A stretch of DNA of 41,671 nucleotides from a bacterium (GTDB lineage Bacteria; Chloroflexota; Chloroflexia; Chloroflexales; Kallotenuaceae): contig JADDQE010000191.1 in assembly GCA_016781525.1 (NCBI GenBank), positions 1 to 41,671 on the forward strand. Reading direction: 5' to 3'. Position numbers and translations under genes: made by a program. The notes under the pieces were generated by a model. It was not told the origin of the DNA, did no database searches, and saw only the letters and a program-made list of their open reading frames with translations. This document shows positions 33,916 to 41,671 of the stretch, one piece after another. Positions within the stretch are counted from its first letter, which is position 1; each line of letters starts with the position of its first letter.

Positions 33916-33931
33916 TTGTAAGCGCTTACAA
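33916..33931 (+). promoter_or_regulatory. LacI-type operator site 3 (perfect palindrome)
   Basis: TTGTAAGCGCTTACAA is a perfect 16-bp palindrome with the core typical of LacI/GalR family operators. A weak -35 (TTGTCA, 33887-33892) lies upstream at a spacing that would put the start of transcription inside the operator, consistent with repression of the GH1 gene. Confidence 0.8.
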
Positions 33932-34080
33932 AGTATCGCCAAGCGTTCAGCACGCCAAGGCTCGGGGTGACCTAATCTGTGGATAGACAGTTAGGCCGGT
34001 AATTATTCATTTATTCTCGCTGCGTCAGCGGGGGCTGGTGGAAGGTTGTACCGCCGGGGCAGTGAAGCAAGAGGAACCGT

Positions 34081-35442
<1,362 letters not shown>

Positions 35443-35467
35443 CAACTGTCAAAGGTTTTCCTCCGTG

Positions 35468-35496
35468 GGGAGGCGGCGGCGAGCGGGTCGCCTCCC
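35468..35496 (+). terminator. GC-rich hairpin after the GH1 gene
   Basis: GGGAGGCG (35468-35475) pairs with CGCCTCCC (35489-35496). There is no T-run. It may separate the GH1 and aldo/keto reductase transcripts or act as a 3' stabiliser. Confidence 0.3.
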
Positions 35497-35622
35497 GCGG
35501 CGGCACTGTTCCTGCGCCGGGCGCTCGCAAGCGTTGCCCGTGCAGTGAGCGGAGGGCTGGCGGGCGAGTGAAGAACCTGCGCGGCGAAATTTTGGTCTAA
35601 CGCGCGGCATTCGGAGGAATTG

Positions 35623-36594
35623 ATGAAGTATCGAACGTTTGGCCGGCTTGGATGGCAGGTCAGTGAGATTGGGTACGGGATGTGGGGTATGGGCGGTTGG
35701 ACCGGCTCCGATGACGACCAGTCTCGACAGGCCCTGCAGCTTGCCGTCGATCTCGGATGCAACTTCTTCGACACAGCCTGGGGGTATGGTGAAGGCCACA
35801 GCGAAGGGCTATTAGGCGAGCTGGTGCGGTCAAATCCGGATAAGAAGCTGTACACTGCGACGAAGGTGCCGCCAAAGAATTTCAAATGGCCGTCTAGAAG
35901 AGGCTACACACTTGACGAAACCTTCCCGTCTGACCATGTCCGCGAGTACACAGAAAAGAGTTTGAACAATCTCGGGCTGCCACGTGTCGACCTCCTTCAG
36001 TTTCATGTTTGGGAAGACGCCTGGGCTCACGATGAGCGGTGGCAGCGTACGGTCGACGACCTTAAGCGCGCAGGATTAATCGGCGGGATCGGCATCAGCA
36101 TCAATCGCTGGGAGCCGTGGAATGCTCTGGAGACCCTTCGGACCGGCCAGATCGATGCGGTTCAAGTCATTTACAACATCTTCGACCAGGCTCCCGAGGA
36201 CGAGCTATTTCCGCTCTGCGAGTCGCTGAACGTCGGCGTGATCGCTCGCGTTCCCTTCGACGAGGGCTCGCTTACCGGCACGCTCACTAGAGAGAGCCGC
36301 TGGCCCGAGAACGATTGGCGCAGTACCTACTTTGTGCCCGAGAACCTCGAGGCGAGTGTGGAACACGCCGATGCGTTGAAGTCGCTTGTACCGACGGATA
36401 TGACGATGCCGGATCTGGCTCTACGCTTTATTCTAAGCAATCCAGTCGTAAGCACGGTTATTCCCGGTATGCGAAAAAACAACCATGTACAATCCAACAT
36501 CGCGGCCAGTGATGCGGGTGGACTTCCTGCCGAGCTACTGGAGCAGCTGCGTCAACACCGATGGGACCGCGAGCCCACCGCGTGGTCGCAATAA
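35623..36594 (+). CDS. Aldo/keto reductase
   Basis: 323 aa from the ATG at 35623, with GGAGG 5 nt upstream. The catalytic tetrad is visible: Asp50 (NFFDTAWGYGEG), Tyr55, Lys81 (TATKVPP) and His128 (LLQFHVWED). C-terminal coenzyme-binding region: ALRFILSNPVVSTVIPGMRK. It resembles the NADP(H)-dependent sugar or aldehyde reductases of the YajO/Tas type. Placed after GH1, it could oxidise or reduce the released sugar (inference). Intact, full length. Confidence 0.93.
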   Translation: MKYRTFGRLGWQVSEIGYGMWGMGGWTGSDDDQSRQALQLAVDLGCNFFDTAWGYGEGHSEGLLGELVRSNPDKKLYTATKVPPKNFKWPSRRGYTLDETFPSDHVREYTEKSLNNLGLPRVDLLQFHVWEDAWAHDERWQRTVDDLKRAGLIGGIGISINRWEPWNALETLRTGQIDAVQVIYNIFDQAPEDELFPLCESLNVGVIARVPFDEGSLTGTLTRESRWPENDWRSTYFVPENLEASVEHADALKSLVPTDMTMPDLALRFILSNPVVSTVIPGMRKNNHVQSNIAASDAGGLPAELLEQLRQHRWDREPTAWSQ

Positions 36595-36634
36595 GCGACC
36601 AGCGCCGGGACGAGCGAGCGAACCTACGAAGGGC

Positions 36635-36902
36635 CTGCCGTCGCGGGCCGACATTGCGGTAGGCACAGGGGCGATTGTAGAGAGCGAGGGTGAGCGGTAC
36701 GCTGTGTACAAGGACGAACAGGGGGTTATTGCACGCCGTTTCACCCGTGTGTACCCACCTATGCTGCATTGTCGGCTGGAATAACGCGGAGAAAAGCTGG
36801 GATTGCCCATGTCCCGGCTCGCGCTTCAGCCTAGACGGGAAGGTTCTGGATGGTCCTGCCGTGATGGATTTGGAACGTAAACCCGTGCCCGTCCGCGACT
36901 AA
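36635..36902 (+). pseudogene. Remnant of a Rieske [2Fe-2S] domain (C-terminal part of an FAD oxidoreductase)
   Basis: One frame encodes DIAVGTGAIVESEGERYAVY then KDEQG. A shift at the GGGGG run (36721-36725) is needed to continue into the second frame: LLHAVSPVCTHLCC, IVGWNNAEKSWDCPCPGSRF, VLDGPAVMDLERKPVPV. This is the Rieske domain commonly fused after DadA-like FAD oxidoreductases. Damage: no start codon or oxidoreductase part, one frameshift, and the second ligand motif CPCHG reads CPCPG, so a cluster His is lost. It ends at a TAA at 36902. A sequencing error could explain the frameshift but not the lost His or the missing front part. Confidence 0.6.
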
Positions 36903-36956
36903 CTAACGCCGCATCCTCGCGCCGATCGCTGACTAGCCGAATAGGACGCGCCGGGC

Positions 36957-36962
36957 TATACT
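36957..36962 (+). promoter_or_regulatory. Candidate -10 of the small gene at 36991
   Basis: TATACT, with TAGCCG as a weak -35 at 17 bp. Located 29 bp before the predicted TTG start. Confidence 0.35.
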
Positions 36963-36990
36963 AATGCCAGGACGAAATGGAGGGTGGCCG

Positions 36991-37251
36991 TTGAGCCGTG
37001 CCGACCTGCTCCGCATGGCTCCGGCTCGACCAGTGAGCCTGGAATTTGCAGAGTCGGATAGGAACGTCAACCCAGCCCTGGAGCCGGTAACTGGCGAACG
37101 TAACTTTGGTCCACGAGTTGTTGATATGGTACTTCTTAGCGCTACAATGCAGCTAGTCACTCGGGTGGCAAGGATGGTACAGGGCCGAGATACGCTGGCC
37201 GCCTGGCTGGTCGTGCGAGCTGTACATTCCGCCGAGCCGCCGCATCGATAG
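36991..37251 (+). CDS. Small protein of unknown function
   Basis: 86 aa from a TTG at 36991, chosen because GGAGGG lies 6 nt upstream; an ATG at 36964 is too close to the predicted transcription start. It begins MSRADLLRMAPARPVSLEFA, with a middle region VTGERNFGPRVVDMVLLSAT and a helical end (MQLVTRVARMVQGRDTLAAW). No family recognised and no clear membrane segment. The ordered promoter, Shine-Dalgarno, ORF and 12-bp hairpin right at the stop make a real small gene plausible. Confidence 0.4.
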   Translation: MSRADLLRMAPARPVSLEFAESDRNVNPALEPVTGERNFGPRVVDMVLLSATMQLVTRVARMVQGRDTLAAWLVVRAVHSAEPPHR

Positions 37252-37279
37252 CGGGCGCGGCAATAGCTGCCGCGCCCGC
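37251..37279 (+). terminator. 12-bp perfect GC hairpin before hisS
   Basis: GCGGGCGCGGCA (37251-37262) pairs perfectly with TGCCGCGCCCGC (37268-37279) around ATAGC, starting at the stop codon of the small ORF. No T-run follows. Probable 3' end of the upstream transcript. Confidence 0.5.
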
Positions 37280-37365
37280 GCAAGAAAGCCTGAGCTGTGC
37301 TAACACAGAGGTGTAGCCGGCCGGGCTTTTGTGTTGTCTAGACGTTGCTGATGAGGAGGATGACG

Positions 37366-38661
37366 ATGACATCTAGGGCGCAAACGTACAAGGGGATGAA
37401 AGACTACCTGCCGCGCGAGATGCGTTTGCGGCAGTACATCATGAAGACGCTGACGGAGGTTGCCGAGCGCTACGGCTTCGAGCCGATGCAGACGCCAATT
37501 GTCGAATACGAGTCGACCCTAGCCGGCAAGCTTGGCGACGACGAAAAATTGATCTACCGCTTGCAATATGGCGATGACCGTTTGGCGTTGCGGTATGACC
37601 AGACCGTCTCATTGGCGCGTGTCGTCGGTCAGTATCCCAATGACATAACGTTTCCGTTTCGCCGCTACGCGTTTGGGCCCTCCTACAGGGGCGAGCGCCA
37701 GCAGCGAGGACGCTTCCGCGAGTTTTATCAGTTCGACCTCGATATTGTCGGAGTCGATTCGCGCGTGGCGGACGCCGAGGTCGTGGCTGTCATTTCGGAG
37801 TCACTGGCGAGACTCGGCTTCACTAATTACCGTATCCTGCTCAACCATCGCGAGGTGCTTTCGGGCCTGGCGCGGGTCGCGGGGGTTCCCGAGGAGCAGG
37901 CGAGCCAGGTGTATCGGGCGATCGATAAGTTCGATAAAATTGGTGTAGAGGGTGTCCACAGCGAGCTCAGCAAGGGCGGTATTGGCGAAGATGCTGCTGC
38001 GCCAATTGTGGAGTTTATCACTCTCGAGGGCGAGGTTCAGGCTGTGCTCGGCGCGATGCGCGAGCGGCTGGGCGCGGACGAGCGCGCGCTGCAAGCGGTG
38101 CTCGATCTTGGAGCGGTCGTTCAGCTGCTTCAAGACCTGGGCGTGCCGGAGGAAGCCTATGCCGTCGCACCACGTTTGGCGCGTGGTCTCTCGTACTACA
38201 CTGGCGTCGTATTCGAGGCGGTGATTGAGCAACCGCCAATTGGCTCGCTTCTCGGCGGTGGACGCTATGATCGCCTGATTGGCTCGTTCGCCGGACGCGA
38301 GGTGCCGACGGTTGGTACGGCCTTCGGCATCGAACGCCTACAGATCGTGATGACGGAGCTTGGGCTTGCACCAGAGGAAAGCACTGCACCCCGCGCGTTC
38401 GTTACGATCTTTGGCGCCGAGCTCCAAGGCGATGCCCTGCGGTTAGCAGCCGAGCTTCGAGCGGCGGGCATACCGACCGTGGCCGCGCTGCAGCCGGATA
38501 AGCTTGGAAAACAGCTCAAAGAAGCCGATGCAAAGGGGGTCCGCTATGCCTTGGTGGTCGGCCCGGATGAGCTTACGCGGGGTGAGGTCGTGGTCAAAGA
38601 TCTCAGGTCAGGAGAACAACGTAGTGTCGCACGTGCTGCGGTCGCGGAGGCTTTAAAGTAA
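37366..38661 (+). CDS. hisS: Histidyl-tRNA synthetase
   Basis: 431 aa from the ATG at 37366 with AGGAGG 6 nt upstream (in-frame ATGs at 37351 and 37360 precede or abut that site). Class II motifs: YKGMKDYLPREMRLRQYI (motif 1 region), LALRYDQTVSLARVVGQY, FRRYAFGPSYRGERQQRGRF (motif 2), the histidine-binding region ARGLSYYTGVVFEAV, and motif 3 LGGGRYDRLIGSF through TAFGIERL. The C-terminal anticodon-binding domain follows (AFVTIFGAELQGDALRLAAE). LSYYTG replaces the more common LDYYTG. It attaches histidine to tRNA-His. No T-box leader is visible. Confidence 0.96.
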   Translation: MTSRAQTYKGMKDYLPREMRLRQYIMKTLTEVAERYGFEPMQTPIVEYESTLAGKLGDDEKLIYRLQYGDDRLALRYDQTVSLARVVGQYPNDITFPFRRYAFGPSYRGERQQRGRFREFYQFDLDIVGVDSRVADAEVVAVISESLARLGFTNYRILLNHREVLSGLARVAGVPEEQASQVYRAIDKFDKIGVEGVHSELSKGGIGEDAAAPIVEFITLEGEVQAVLGAMRERLGADERALQAVLDLGAVVQLLQDLGVPEEAYAVAPRLARGLSYYTGVVFEAVIEQPPIGSLLGGGRYDRLIGSFAGREVPTVGTAFGIERLQIVMTELGLAPEESTAPRAFVTIFGAELQGDALRLAAELRAAGIPTVAALQPDKLGKQLKEADAKGVRYALVVGPDELTRGEVVVKDLRSGEQRSVARAAVAEALK

Positions 38662-38677
38662 TCCAACATGCACCCTG

Positions 38678-38714
38678 AGCCGCAGCTCGCTTCAACCGCA
38701 AGCGGGCTGCGGCT
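38678..38714. terminator. Bidirectional terminator between hisS and the deoxynucleoside kinase
   Basis: A 15-bp stem with one G-T pair, 38678-38692 with 38700-38714, and a 7-nt loop, lying directly between convergent stops. The plus strand continues TTTACAAAT. Confidence 0.6.
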
Positions 38715-39347
38715 TTACAAATCCAAGAGCGAGGGTTGCTGATAGCCGGTGAGCGCCGCTCGAATCTGTCCCAGCACCTGTGCTCGCGCGTGCTGATCAC
38801 GGACAAGGTTAAGTGTGTCGGTGGCGACGGTCAAGAGCGGCGTATCAGTGTAGGCGGCGAAAAACCGGTCGTAGGCGGCGCGGAGATCCTCAATATACTG
38901 CCGGTCCATGTCGCGCTCGAAGGGCCGGTCGCGCAGCGCAATGCGCGCCATCAACGTATCGACATCGGCTTGCAGGTAGACAACGAGATCGGGCTTCGGC
39001 ACGCGCTCGGCGAGGGTGCGGTAAAGCTGCTGAAAGAGCTCAAGCTCGTCCGCCGTCAGGTTCTGGCGCGCAAAGATGTCGTTTTTAGCGAACAGGTAAT
39101 CGCTGATCAGGTTCGCGTGGCCGACCTGCGGGGCGACAACATTGGTCTGTTGCTTGAAGCGGCTTAGCGCGAAAAAGGTCTGGGTCTGAAACGCATAACG
39201 TGCCCGGTCGCCGTAGAAGTCCGACAAGAATGGATTTTCCTCGACGACTTCGAGCAAAATGCTGGCGCCGAAGGGTTTTGCAAGCAGGCGCGTAAGCGTC
39301 GTCTTGCCGACGCCAATCACGCCTTCGATCACAATGTAGTGCGGCAT
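38715..39347 (-). CDS. Deoxynucleoside kinase (dGK/dCK type)
   Basis: 210 aa from the ATG at 39347 (MPHYIVIEGVIGVGKTTLTR); the longer frame upstream is not family sequence. P-loop GVIGVGKTT (9-17), VVEENPFLSDFYGD, FQTQTFFALSRFKQQ, ISDYLFAKNDIFA and the lid region ALRDRPFERDMDRQYIEDLR are characteristic. It phosphorylates deoxynucleosides in the salvage pathway; specificity (dA, dG, dC) is not clear from sequence. 74 bp after the hflX stop, probably co-transcribed. Confidence 0.93.
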   Translation of the reverse strand: MPHYIVIEGVIGVGKTTLTRLLAKPFGASILLEVVEENPFLSDFYGDRARYAFQTQTFFALSRFKQQTNVVAPQVGHANLISDYLFAKNDIFARQNLTADELELFQQLYRTLAERVPKPDLVVYLQADVDTLMARIALRDRPFERDMDRQYIEDLRAAYDRFFAAYTDTPLLTVATDTLNLVRDQHARAQVLGQIRAALTGYQQPSLLDL

Positions 39348-39421
39348 AGTGGTAGGTGAAAAGCGGCGGGAGGCCGGATGATTGACGCATCGCACCCGGT
39401 GCCCCGCCGCCTCCGGTAAGG

Positions 39422-40783
39422 CTAGCGGCTCTTGGCAGCAACCCGAAAGGGTGTGTACTGGCTGAGCAGTTGAATTGGCAGCCTGCCGGTAATGTGAACG
39501 CCGTGCTCTACATACTCTTCCCGCTCTACGGTGCCCCGCTGTCGCCACTGCGCGACAAGATCGTTTCGGCTGTATGGGATCAGCGCTTCGAGCATGCTCA
39601 TCTCTCCGCCAAGCGCCTCCTCGATGCGGCGCTGTAGGACATCCAAGCCCCAGCTGTTTACTGCGGAGACCGGAATATAGTCGGCAGGCAGGTTGATCTC
39701 ATCGGCGAGGCGCTCAAGTGCACCGCCGTCGATCCCTTCGAGCTCGTCAATCTTGTTGAGCACGGTCAGTGCTGGCTTTTCGTCGACCTCGAGGTCAGCG
39801 AGTGTTTCCAGCACCGTCTCGGACTGCTCTTCCGCGTTTGGATGGGTAATATCGAGCACGTGCAGCAGAATATCCGCCTCTTGGATTTCTTCCAGTGTTG
39901 CACGAAAAGCGGCGACGAGCGCGGTCGGCAGGCGCTGGATAAAGCCCACCGTGTCGGTCAACAGGATCGTGCGACCACCGGGCAGCATCAACTGGCGCGT
40001 GGTCGGGTCGAGGGTCGCGAAGAGCTGGTTCTCCGCCCGCACTGTTGCGCCCGACAGCGCATTTAGTAGCGTGGACTTGCCGGCGTTGGTATAGCCGACG
40101 AGCGACACCACGGGAATACCGCTTTGTCGTCGGCGCTGTCGATAGCGCTCGCGGTGCCGCCGCACTTCTTCGATTTGTTCCTTCAGCAGCGCAATGCGCC
40201 GGCCGACAAGCCGCCGGTCGGTTTCAAGCTGCGTTTCGCCGGGACCGCGCACACCTACGGCCGAGCCACCGGCCGCCCCTTGCGCCGTTTGACGTGATAG
40301 GTGCCCCCACTGTCCACGTAACCGCGGCAGCAGGTACTCGTGCTGCGCGAGCTCAACTTGCAGCCGTCCTTCGCGGGTTTGAGCATGCTGCGCGAAGATG
40401 TCGAGGATCAGCTGGGGCCGGTCGATCACGCGCGTTTGCAGTACTTCTTCGAGGTTGCGTGTCTGCGAGCCCGTCAGCTCATCGTCAAAAACCACGAGGT
40501 CGTAGTGCAGCTCACCCTTAAGGTCCGCGATTTCTTGTGCCTTACCCGGTCCGATATAGTGCTTAGGATAGCGCTTGGTGAGCTTCTGGTAGGTCGTCCC
40601 GACAACCTCAAGCCCTGCAGTATCGGCCAACCGGATCAGCTCATTCAGCGAGTCTTCGGCGCTCCACGATCTGTGGTCGGCAAATACCTCAATGCCAACC
40701 AAGAACGCGCGCGGTTTTTGTAGTGTTGTACTGTGAAGCCGGCGCCGTACGTGGCCGTCGCCGTTGCTGGTTGTGTCATCCAT
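39422..40783 (-). CDS. hflX: Ribosome-associated GTPase HflX
   Basis: 453 aa from the ATG at 40783 (second of two tandem ATGs, AGGAG 6 nt upstream). The N-terminal HflX domain includes YIGPGKAQEIADL and VVFDDELTGSQTRNLEEVL, then RLRGQWGHLSRQTAQGA and GVRGPGETQLETDRRLV. The G domain follows: GYTNAGKST (230-238), LTDTVGFIQRLPTALVAAF and LNKID. The C-terminal domain contains YIPVSAVNSWGLDVLQ. HflX splits stalled ribosomes under stress. Extended -10 promoter just upstream with a very short leader. Confidence 0.97.
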   Translation of the reverse strand: MDDTTSNGDGHVRRRLHSTTLQKPRAFLVGIEVFADHRSWSAEDSLNELIRLADTAGLEVVGTTYQKLTKRYPKHYIGPGKAQEIADLKGELHYDLVVFDDELTGSQTRNLEEVLQTRVIDRPQLILDIFAQHAQTREGRLQVELAQHEYLLPRLRGQWGHLSRQTAQGAAGGSAVGVRGPGETQLETDRRLVGRRIALLKEQIEEVRRHRERYRQRRRQSGIPVVSLVGYTNAGKSTLLNALSGATVRAENQLFATLDPTTRQLMLPGGRTILLTDTVGFIQRLPTALVAAFRATLEEIQEADILLHVLDITHPNAEEQSETVLETLADLEVDEKPALTVLNKIDELEGIDGGALERLADEINLPADYIPVSAVNSWGLDVLQRRIEEALGGEMSMLEALIPYSRNDLVAQWRQRGTVEREEYVEHGVHITGRLPIQLLSQYTPFRVAAKSR

Positions 40784-40802
40784 CATAAGCTCCTCTCGGG
40801 CT

Positions 40803-40811
40803 ATTATAGCA
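40803..40811 (-). promoter_or_regulatory. Extended -10 promoter of hflX
   Basis: Minus strand TGCTATAAT, consensus -10 with TG extension, placing transcription start about 12 nt before the ATG, with the AGGAG in between. Confidence 0.65.
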
Positions 40812-40903
40812 TTGTCCCGGGCACGCGAACACTGCCAGCGTGAACGCGGGACCATGCCCGTGCAACGGGCGTTCCACGGCCGAGACCCCCGCTGCACGAG
40901 TGT

Positions 40904-41671
40904 TTAGCGCACGACGTTGACAACCTTGCCGGGTACGACGACAACCCGTTTCGGCTCCACTCCAGCGAGGACGCTCTGAATCCGCGCGCTCGCCAAGGCG
41001 GTTCGACGCACCGTCTCCGCATCCGCATCTGAAGCGACCACGATCCGATCGCGGACTTTGCCATCCATCTGCACCGGCAGCTCGACGCTGGCAGCTGGGT
41101 GCACTTTCGCGCTGTGGCTCGGCCAACGCTGATCATGCACGCTGCTGGAGTAGCCCAACCTTGTCCATAGCTCAGCGGCGAAGTGGGGGGCCAGTGGCGC
41201 TAGAAGCATGGCCAAGGTTTCACAGGAGCGCCGCCACTGCGCGGGTGAGAGGGCGGCTGCCTGCTCACGCAGAAAATTGATTTCTTCCATCAGCGCTGCA
41301 ATCGCCACGTGAAAGCGCAGTGTTGCGATGCCATCGGAGACACGCGCGATGAGCCGGTGTCGGCGCTGTTCGGCCATTGACGTTAGCGCCTCGTCGAGGG
41401 CAACCGTTGGACGCGGCTCGGTGATGAGCTCCCACGTACGGCCGACAAAGCGTGCCACCCCGCCGACGCCTGCATCCGTAAAGTCGCCGCCATCTTCCCA
41501 GGGACCGAGGAACAGCATGTACATCCGGAAAACATCGGCGCCATAAGTTGCGATGTAGCCGTCAGGTGAAATGACGTTCCCGCGGCTCTTCGACATTTTG
41601 GCGCCATCCTTCGTTATCGTGCCGTGCAGCCGCAGTCGTTTGAAGGGCTCGTCGAACGGTACGTGGCCAAG
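40904..41671 (-). CDS. leuS: Leucyl-tRNA synthetase, C-terminal part (5' end beyond window)
   Basis: 255 codons to the window edge, stop at 40904. The visible part starts LGHVPFDEPFKRLRLHG, then the KMSKS motif (GAKMSKSRGNVISPDGYIAT), the anticodon-binding helical domain (VAIAALMEEINFLREQAAAL; MLLAPLAPHFAAELWTRLGY) and the C-terminal domain (LPVQMDGKVRDRIVV; PKRVVVVPGKVVNVV). The signature and C-terminal VNVV identify LeuRS rather than Val or Ile enzymes. It lies upstream of hflX on the same strand with a 120-bp gap holding the hflX promoter. Confidence 0.96.
   Translation of the reverse strand, partial: LGHVPFDEPFKRLRLHGTITKDGAKMSKSRGNVISPDGYIATYGADVFRMYMLFLGPWEDGGDFTDAGVGGVARFVGRTWELITEPRPTVALDEALTSMAEQRRHRLIARVSDGIATLRFHVAIAALMEEINFLREQAAALSPAQWRRSCETLAMLLAPLAPHFAAELWTRLGYSSSVHDQRWPSHSAKVHPAASVELPVQMDGKVRDRIVVASDADAETVRRTALASARIQSVLAGVEPKRVVVVPGKVVNVVR

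Noticed and set aside
37252..37365. T-box riboswitch upstream of hisS
   Set aside because: No T-box core sequence or specifier-loop arrangement was found; only simple hairpins.

Overview
The window looks like a chromosomal segment of a high-GC bacterium, most likely a member of the Chloroflexota (class Chloroflexia or close). This is an inference from gene style and order: Ser/Thr-Pro-rich low-complexity inserts in secreted proteins, a short EF-Ts, a MoxR/DUF58/DUF4129 cluster, an rpsB-tsf-pyrH-frr-uppS-cdsA-rseP block and an rpsF-ssb-rpsR block. No rRNA, tRNA, CRISPR array, transposase or phage gene was recognised. The window cuts a Ser/Thr kinase at the left edge and leucyl-tRNA synthetase at the right edge.

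Layout. 1-4.8 kb: a PknB-like kinase and a GT9 glycosyltransferase (minus), then a GrdB-like selenoprotein (plus) read through an in-frame TGA, and a GT4 glycosyltransferase (minus). 4.8-5.2 kb carries no protein gene but holds a promoter followed by a nested hairpin that may be a small RNA. 5.2-9.2 kb (minus): S6-SSB-S18, then a parvulin-type foldase and a DUF1648-like membrane protein. 9.2-14 kb (minus): a MacB-like ABC exporter, a lipoprotein and a histidine kinase. 14.2-15.1 kb (minus): a CobW-like GTPase overlapped by an unknown small protein. 15.3-21.7 kb (plus): PlsY, a MYORG-like GH31 glycosidase, MoxR, DUF58 and DUF4129 proteins. 21.7-30 kb (minus): the translation/lipid block, followed by a Cas4-like nuclease split into two membrane-anchored halves, two small proteins and a QueD-like enzyme. 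30-32.3 kb (plus): a DUF4230 protein and an Era GTPase carrying an extra N-terminal DUF2283-like region. 32.5-36.6 kb (plus): a LacI regulator, three operator sites, a GH1 beta-glucosidase and an aldo/keto reductase. 36.6-37.3 kb: a broken Rieske domain and one small unknown gene. 37.4-41.7 kb: HisS (plus), then a deoxynucleoside kinase, HflX and LeuS (minus).

Stretches over 300 bp without a securely assigned gene are 4787-5218 (duplicated 10-mer, promoter, structured RNA candidate), 33624-34080 (three LacI-type operators and the GH1 leader) and 36595-37365 (Rieske remnant, small ORF with its own signals, strong hairpin).

Regulation. Many promoters visible here are of the extended -10 type (TGnTAnnnT): upstream of the GT9 gene, rpsF, the ABC operon, tsf, rpsB, hflX, lacI and the queD group. 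The rpsB and rpsF leaders contain structure compatible with ribosomal-protein autoregulation. rpsB and tsf are separated by a terminator followed by a promoter.

The strongest unusual observations are the selenocysteine gene with a visible bacterial SECIS hairpin (3217-3255), and the Cas4-like nuclease whose cluster cysteines and active-site residues lie on two ORFs divided at a membrane hairpin (22955-23756).
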